Origin: Treponema sp.
GTDB taxonomy: Bacteria; Spirochaetota; Spirochaetia; Treponematales; Breznakiellaceae
NCBI GenBank assembly: GCA_031255615.1
Contig: JAIRSD010000164.1
Span: forward strand, 1 to 18,947
Reading direction: 5' to 3'
DNA length: 18,947 nucleotides
Both the position numbers and the translations under genes were made by a program. Positions 15,594 to 18,947 of the stretch are shown piece by piece. Within the stretch, counting starts at the first letter, position 1. The number at the start of each line of letters is the position of its first letter. A model generated the notes under the pieces. The model worked only from the letters and a program-made list of their open reading frames with translations, was not told the DNA's origin and searched no databases.

Positions 15594-16779
15594 TTACAGC
15601 TCGCCGGAACCTTTTCAGGCGGAGATTCGCGAGATACGGCCCCAGGGGGACCGGGCGGCTATTCTGCTGGACAGGACTATTTTCTACCCCGAAGGCGGCG
15701 GCCAGGACGCGGATCGGGGCAGCATTAACGGGGTTCCCCTGCTGGACGTGAAGGAATCCGGCGGAGCGGCGGAGCCGGAGATTCTGCACCTGGCCGCTGC
15801 CGCCGCCGCCGAAAATCTACGGCCCGGTCCGGCGGTTCTGATTCTGGACAGCCGCCGGCGCAGGGATTTTACGGTGCAGCACAGCGCCCAGCATCTGCTT
15901 TCCGGTACGATTCTGCGCCTTACGGGGAAGTACACCGTTTCCATGCGTCTGGGCGCGGAGTTCGACACCATTGATGTGGATGCCCCGGAACTTTCCGCCG
16001 ATACCCTGGCCCAGGTCGAGGAAGCGGTCGCGGACGCCATCGAAGCCGACGCCCCGCTGCTGATCCACCTGTGCCCGCCGGAGGACATTACGCGGTTTCC
16101 CCTGCGCAAGGTTCCGCCCCAGGGGGAAGAGGTGATCCGGGTGGTGGAAATCGCGGGCCATGATTTTTCCCCCTGCTGCGGCACCCACTGTAAATCTACC
16201 GGACAAATAGGAATACTGCGGATCCTGGGGGCCGAGCGTTACAAGGGGATGACCCGGATTACCTTTATTGCGGGCCGCCGGGCGCTTGCCGACAGCCGCA
16301 TGTTGAGGCGGAACGGGGAAACCATTTCCCGGGCCCTTAAGGTGCCGGTGGCGGAAACCGGCGCGGGAGTGCTGGCCCTGCTGGAACGGAGCGCCGCCCT
16401 GGAACGGGAGCTTAAGGCCCTGCGGGAAGCGGCGGCGGAGCGGGAGGCCCGGGCCCTGCTCGCCCGGACCCCCTTGCCGGCCCCTGAAGACGGGGCCGCC
16501 GGCCCCCCGGTCATCGCCGAATTATACGATGCGGATTTTGACGAGGTCCTTCGTATCGGCAGGGCGGCGCAGAAAGAAACCGCCGCCGTGCTCCTGCTTG
16601 GATCCCGGCGCGAGAAAAAGTTCGCCGCCTTCTGCTCCGGCAAGGGGACGGATCTGCGGCTCCTCCTGAAGGCCGCCATGGAGAACAGCGGCGGCAAGGG
16701 CGGCGGGGGGGCGGGCTTTTTCCAGGGGGTCTTTGAAAGCGCCGCCGCGCTGGAAAAATTTCTTGGCGATGTGATATGA
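15568..16779 (+). CDS. alaX: AlaX-type alanyl-tRNA editing protein with DHHA1-like C-terminus, 403 aa
   Basis: A stand-alone relative of the alanyl-tRNA synthetase editing domain; such proteins hydrolyse Ser-tRNA(Ala) or Gly-tRNA(Ala) to keep Ala codons accurate. The N-terminal part has FYPEGGGQDADRG (about 34-46). The zinc site is complete: HSAQH (H105, H109) and CCGTHCKSTG (C203, H207). After a coiled-coil-like Ala/Glu/Arg-rich linker (about 265-300), the C-terminus resembles DHHA1, with GGKGGGGAGFFQGV near 377-390. This makes it a long AlaX form, not a truncated synthetase, because the aminoacylation domain is absent. ATG 15568 follows AAGGGGGAG (15557-15565); a longer frame from 15538 has no ribosome site. 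It is followed after seven bases by the GerMN gene, so the two are probably co-transcribed. Confidence 0.9.
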   Translation: MRTERLYYDYSSPEPFQAEIREIRPQGDRAAILLDRTIFYPEGGGQDADRGSINGVPLLDVKESGGAAEPEILHLAAAAAAENLRPGPAVLILDSRRRRDFTVQHSAQHLLSGTILRLTGKYTVSMRLGAEFDTIDVDAPELSADTLAQVEEAVADAIEADAPLLIHLCPPEDITRFPLRKVPPQGEEVIRVVEIAGHDFSPCCGTHCKSTGQIGILRILGAERYKGMTRITFIAGRRALADSRMLRRNGETISRALKVPVAETGAGVLALLERSAALERELKALREAAAEREARALLARTPLPAPEDGAAGPPVIAELYDADFDEVLRIGRAAQKETAAVLLLGSRREKKFAAFCSGKGTDLRLLLKAAMENSGGKGGGGAGFFQGVFESAAALEKFLGDVI

Positions 16780-16786
16780 TCGGACC

Positions 16787-17644
16787 GTGGCAAGACAAAG
16801 GGTGTACCGCCGGAGTTCCTCCGGCAGAAAACATATACAAAAACGGCGAAGGAAAAGAATTCCGGCGGGTCTTATTTTTTGGACCGCCTTTTTAATCCTT
16901 GTCGCCGGCCTTTTCTTTATCAACCGGGATAAAATTGCGGAGAGCCTCAGGAAGACTCAGATTCTGGAAAAGCAGCCTTCCTCAGCGGCGGAAAGGCCGG
17001 AATCTCCCGCCGGGGGGACGCCGGCGGGCCTGAATTCCGCGATTCGGGAGAGGGAAGAAAGCCTTCCGCCGCCGGCCGCCCCCCTGCCGCCGGGGACCGC
17101 GCGGAGCGCCCCCCGGCCTATCGAGCAGCGCAGCGCGCCGCCGGAGACTCCGGCGGCTGATCCGGCGGCCGCGGCCGTTCCTGTTCCGGCGGCCCCGCCG
17201 ATCCGCGGGCCGGAGGAATCCGCGGCGGAGCAGATTCTCTATTTTATTTACGTGAATGACGAGGGCGCCGTCCTCCGCGGCAGGACTACCCGGCGTATTC
17301 CCCTGTCGGGCACCCCCCTGCGGGATACCCTGGAAGTCCTTATCGCCGGCCCCAATGCGGAGGAGGAACGGCAGGGCATGATCTCCCTCATCCCCCCGGA
17401 AACCAGGGTTCTGAACGCGGTTATCGAAGGAAACACCGCCCGGATCAATTTTAGCGAGGAATTTCAATACAACACCGTCGGGAAGGAAGGTTTTGAGGCG
17501 CAGCTAATCCAGGTTGTCTGGACCGCCACGGAATTTCCCAATGTACAGGACGTGCAGATTCTTATTGAGGGCAGCCGGGTCGATCACCTGGGCGAGGGCA
17601 TCCCCATTTGGAGGCCCCTCGACCGGCAGAGCATTGATTTTTAG
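16787..17644 (+). CDS. Membrane-anchored GerMN-domain protein, 285 aa
   Basis: A basic N-terminal tail (many Arg/Lys within residues 3-24) precedes one membrane helix (about 26-45), giving an N-in, C-out anchor. A long Pro/Ala/Glu-rich linker (about 60-148) follows, probably spanning the periplasm or passing the wall. Residues about 150-276 form a GerMN domain: LYFIYVNDEG, LRDTLEVLIAGPNAEEE, LIPPETRVLNAVIEGNTARI, NFSEEF and QLIQVVWTATEFPNVQDVQI are typical. GerMN was named from Bacillus GerM, but many non-sporulating bacteria have it in envelope proteins; its biochemical role is unclear. The start is GTG at 16787, seven bases after the AlaX stop and without a strong ribosome site, so it may rely on translational coupling. 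Its stop codon overlaps that of the convergent YmdB-family gene. Confidence 0.87.
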   Translation: MARQRVYRRSSSGRKHIQKRRRKRIPAGLIFWTAFLILVAGLFFINRDKIAESLRKTQILEKQPSSAAERPESPAGGTPAGLNSAIREREESLPPPAAPLPPGTARSAPRPIEQRSAPPETPAADPAAAAVPVPAAPPIRGPEESAAEQILYFIYVNDEGAVLRGRTTRRIPLSGTPLRDTLEVLIAGPNAEEERQGMISLIPPETRVLNAVIEGNTARINFSEEFQYNTVGKEGFEAQLIQVVWTATEFPNVQDVQILIEGSRVDHLGEGIPIWRPLDRQSIDF

Positions 17645-18525
17645 GCCGCCCCGGCGGGGCTGTCCGTTCTGATTCGGCGGATATTCAGGGTCCGGCCCGT
17701 GTCCCGGTCTATTTCCGCCAGAATCCCCTCCATCGCGCAGGGGCCGTCTTTCGTACATTCCATGCGGTAAAGCACCTGATTCCGGGCCCGGTCCATGCAG
17801 ATATTTTTATCCATGCCGATCACGCCGTCCGTTACGCCGGTCATGCCGAGATCGGTGATATACCCCGTGCCCTGGGGCAAGACCCGCTCGTCGGCGGTCT
17901 GCACATGGGTATGGGTGCCGGCCACCACGCTTGCCTTGCCGTCGAGGTAGTAGCCCAGGGATTCCTTTTCCCTGGTGGACTCCGCGTGGAAATCCACCAG
18001 GGTAATCGCCCCCCAGAGAACAACGGGCCCGCTCTCTCCGCCGGAAAGGCCCGGCTCCCCCGAAGGATCATGGAGGGGATGCGGGCCGCCGTTTTTCCCC
18101 CGCTGAGATTCCATAACGGCGTCAAAACCGCGGAAGGGACAGTCGATGGGGGTCATATATTCCCGGCCCTGGAGATTTACCACCAGATAAGAGGTCTCCC
18201 CCTTTTGCAGACAAATCCAGCCCCGGCCCGGATTGTTCGCCGGATAATTGGCGGGCCGCAGAACCCGCTCCTCCCTATCCAGAATCGGCCAAAATTCCCG
18301 CTTTTCCCACACATGGTTGCCGGTGGTCACCACATCGGCGCCGGCCCCCAGGATGCGCTTGAGGCTTCCCTCCTCCAGGCCGAATCCCCCGGCGGCGTTT
18401 TCACCGTTCACCACCGTGAAAGCCACGTCGTGTTCGCCAATAAGTTCAGGAAGCCGCCGTTCCAGGGTCGCAAGCCCCGGTTCGCCCACCACATCCCCAA
18501 TCATCAATACCCTTACTGTTGCCAC
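17641..18525 (-). CDS. ymdB: YmdB-family (TIGR00282-type) metallophosphoesterase, 294 aa
   Basis: A calcineurin-like phosphoesterase with a two-metal site; the best-known member, Bacillus YmdB, hydrolyses 2',3'-cyclic nucleotides and affects biofilm and motility choice. Expected ligands are present: D11 (GDVVGEPG), E42 and N43 (NGENAAGG), N70 with H71 (GNHVWEK), H180 (DFHAE), H205 and H207 (GTHTHVQT). The spacing of 25 and 27 residues from H180 to the last two histidines matches the family. Compared with the usual length of about 265, there are some 27 extra residues, mostly at about 138-166, a Gly/Pro-rich stretch. The GTG at 18525 is chosen because a promoter upstream predicts transcription starting at that base; an adjacent GTG (18528) is equally in frame, and an ATG at 18618 would add an unlikely tail. 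It converges on the GerMN gene with overlapping stops. Confidence 0.9.
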   Translation of the reverse strand: MATVRVLMIGDVVGEPGLATLERRLPELIGEHDVAFTVVNGENAAGGFGLEEGSLKRILGAGADVVTTGNHVWEKREFWPILDREERVLRPANYPANNPGRGWICLQKGETSYLVVNLQGREYMTPIDCPFRGFDAVMESQRGKNGGPHPLHDPSGEPGLSGGESGPVVLWGAITLVDFHAESTREKESLGYYLDGKASVVAGTHTHVQTADERVLPQGTGYITDLGMTGVTDGVIGMDKNICMDRARNQVLYRMECTKDGPCAMEGILAEIDRDTGRTLNIRRIRTDSPAGAA

Positions 18526-18531
18526 CACCCC

Positions 18532-18560
18532 ACTATAACAGGAACAACACCGATGGGCAA
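18532..18560 (-). promoter_or_regulatory. Promoter of the YmdB-family gene, predicted leaderless
   Basis: On the minus strand TTGCCC (18555-18560) and TATAGT (18532-18537) are separated by exactly 17 bases. Standard spacing puts the first transcribed base at about 18525, which is the G of the GTG start codon. No clear Shine-Dalgarno sequence is present, so the mRNA may be leaderless. Confidence 0.5.
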
Positions 18561-18654
18561 TCATTTTCGGAACGCCGCGTTGGGAACCGCGGAGGGCCGG
18601 AAGATACGGAGCAGTCATGGCAGGGGAGTAATTAAGGGATCAATGCTGATTCTT

Positions 18655-18873
18655 TGGGCGCATCCCCGGATTGCGGCGGCCGCAGGCCGCCGCAATCCGG
18701 GGACCGGGCTATCCAGGGCTGCGCTTCGCTCCGGCCCCGGCGCTCCGCGCCGTGGCTGCTCCGCACCCTTCCTATCCCTTGCGCGGGCGAAAGCCGCGCC
18801 GCGGCTTTCGCCTTCCAAAAATCCGCATCCATGCGGATTTTCGGCCTGGGGTTTTGCTTCGCAAATCCCCAGG
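18655..18873 (-). repeat. Modular hairpin repeat, copy B (full): possible structured RNA
   Basis: On the minus strand this copy holds the three constant blocks of copy A exactly: block 1 (18772-18789), block 2 (18698-18714) and block 3 (18655-18668). The hairpins around them have different arms. The 17-bp stem 18664-18680/18686-18702 replaces the 7-bp stem of copy A. A long imperfect hairpin (18715-18769) sits between blocks 1 and 2. Further hairpins are near-palindromes at 18786-18812, 18818-18828/18831-18841 and 18845-18857/18861-18873. It lies upstream of, and in the same direction as, the YmdB-family gene, with that gene's promoter between them. Confidence 0.8.
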
Positions 18874-18947
18874 GACCGGATACAGCCGGCCTCCAAGCCG
18901 GCCCGGCCGGGCCAGGCCCGGCCCCGACAGGCGCGGCAGCCCCGCCG

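Larger units (their letters stand above)
18526..18947. other. Gene-free right end of the window
   Basis: Beyond the YmdB-family start there are about 420 bases to the window edge. They hold that gene's promoter (18532-18560), full repeat copy B (18655-18873) and a C/G-rich tail with short GGCC-type palindromes (about 18888-18925). Open frames on the minus strand here are translations of the hairpin repeat and lack family resemblance, so no gene is called. Confidence 0.55.

Noticed and set aside
18615..18896. 93-codon minus-strand frame at the right edge
   Set aside because: It coincides with repeat copy B and has no family resemblance or ribosome site.

Overview
The window reads like a chromosomal segment of a free-living or gut-associated spirochaete, probably a treponeme. 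This is inferred from the style of the genes (bacteriohemerythrin, large Cache-type receptor cyclase, XRE-cupin plus acyl-CoA ligase pair, YmdB/GerMN proteins); no marker gene settles the taxonomy. There are 13 supportable protein genes, no rRNA, tRNA, transposase or CRISPR array. Base composition changes along the window: genes up to about 8.25 kb look close to 50% G+C, and genes after that are clearly richer.

Layout. (1) 88-495, minus: a complete bacteriohemerythrin with its own promoter. (2) 496-1467: nearly 1 kb of G+C-rich DNA without a credible gene, holding promoters at both ends. (3) 1468-8255, plus: a tight three-gene operon. It encodes a receptor adenylate cyclase (propeller-like domain, Cache-like domain, HAMP, class III cyclase, TPR), a stand-alone DUF2156/LPG-synthase-C-like acyltransferase, and a 1014-residue protein in which the same propeller plus Cache module is fused to a 12-helix MFS transporter. 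(4) 8417-10694, plus: an XRE-cupin regulator followed by an AMP-forming acyl-CoA ligase. (5) 10904-12992, plus: two exported proteins of unknown function that share a recognisable domain. (6) 13260-15272: a SpoU/TrmH RNA methyltransferase (minus) diverging from a Gfo/Idh/MocA oxidoreductase (plus). (7) 15568-17644, plus: an AlaX-type alanyl-tRNA editing protein and a membrane-anchored GerMN protein. (8) 17641-18525, minus: a YmdB-family metallophosphoesterase whose stop codon interlocks with that of the GerMN gene.

Two things stand out. The first is the cyclase / DUF2156 / MFS operon. The two large proteins carry paralogous extracytoplasmic sensors, so one signal could drive both cAMP production and a transporter. 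A DUF2156 enzyme sits between them, which recalls a split MprF (lipid aminoacylation plus flippase). The chemistry is inference. The second is a modular intergenic repeat, present as two full and two partial copies. Short constant blocks alternate with hairpins whose arms differ between copies but remain perfectly paired. This is the signature of a conserved RNA or hairpin-rich mobile element rather than of simple sequence repetition.
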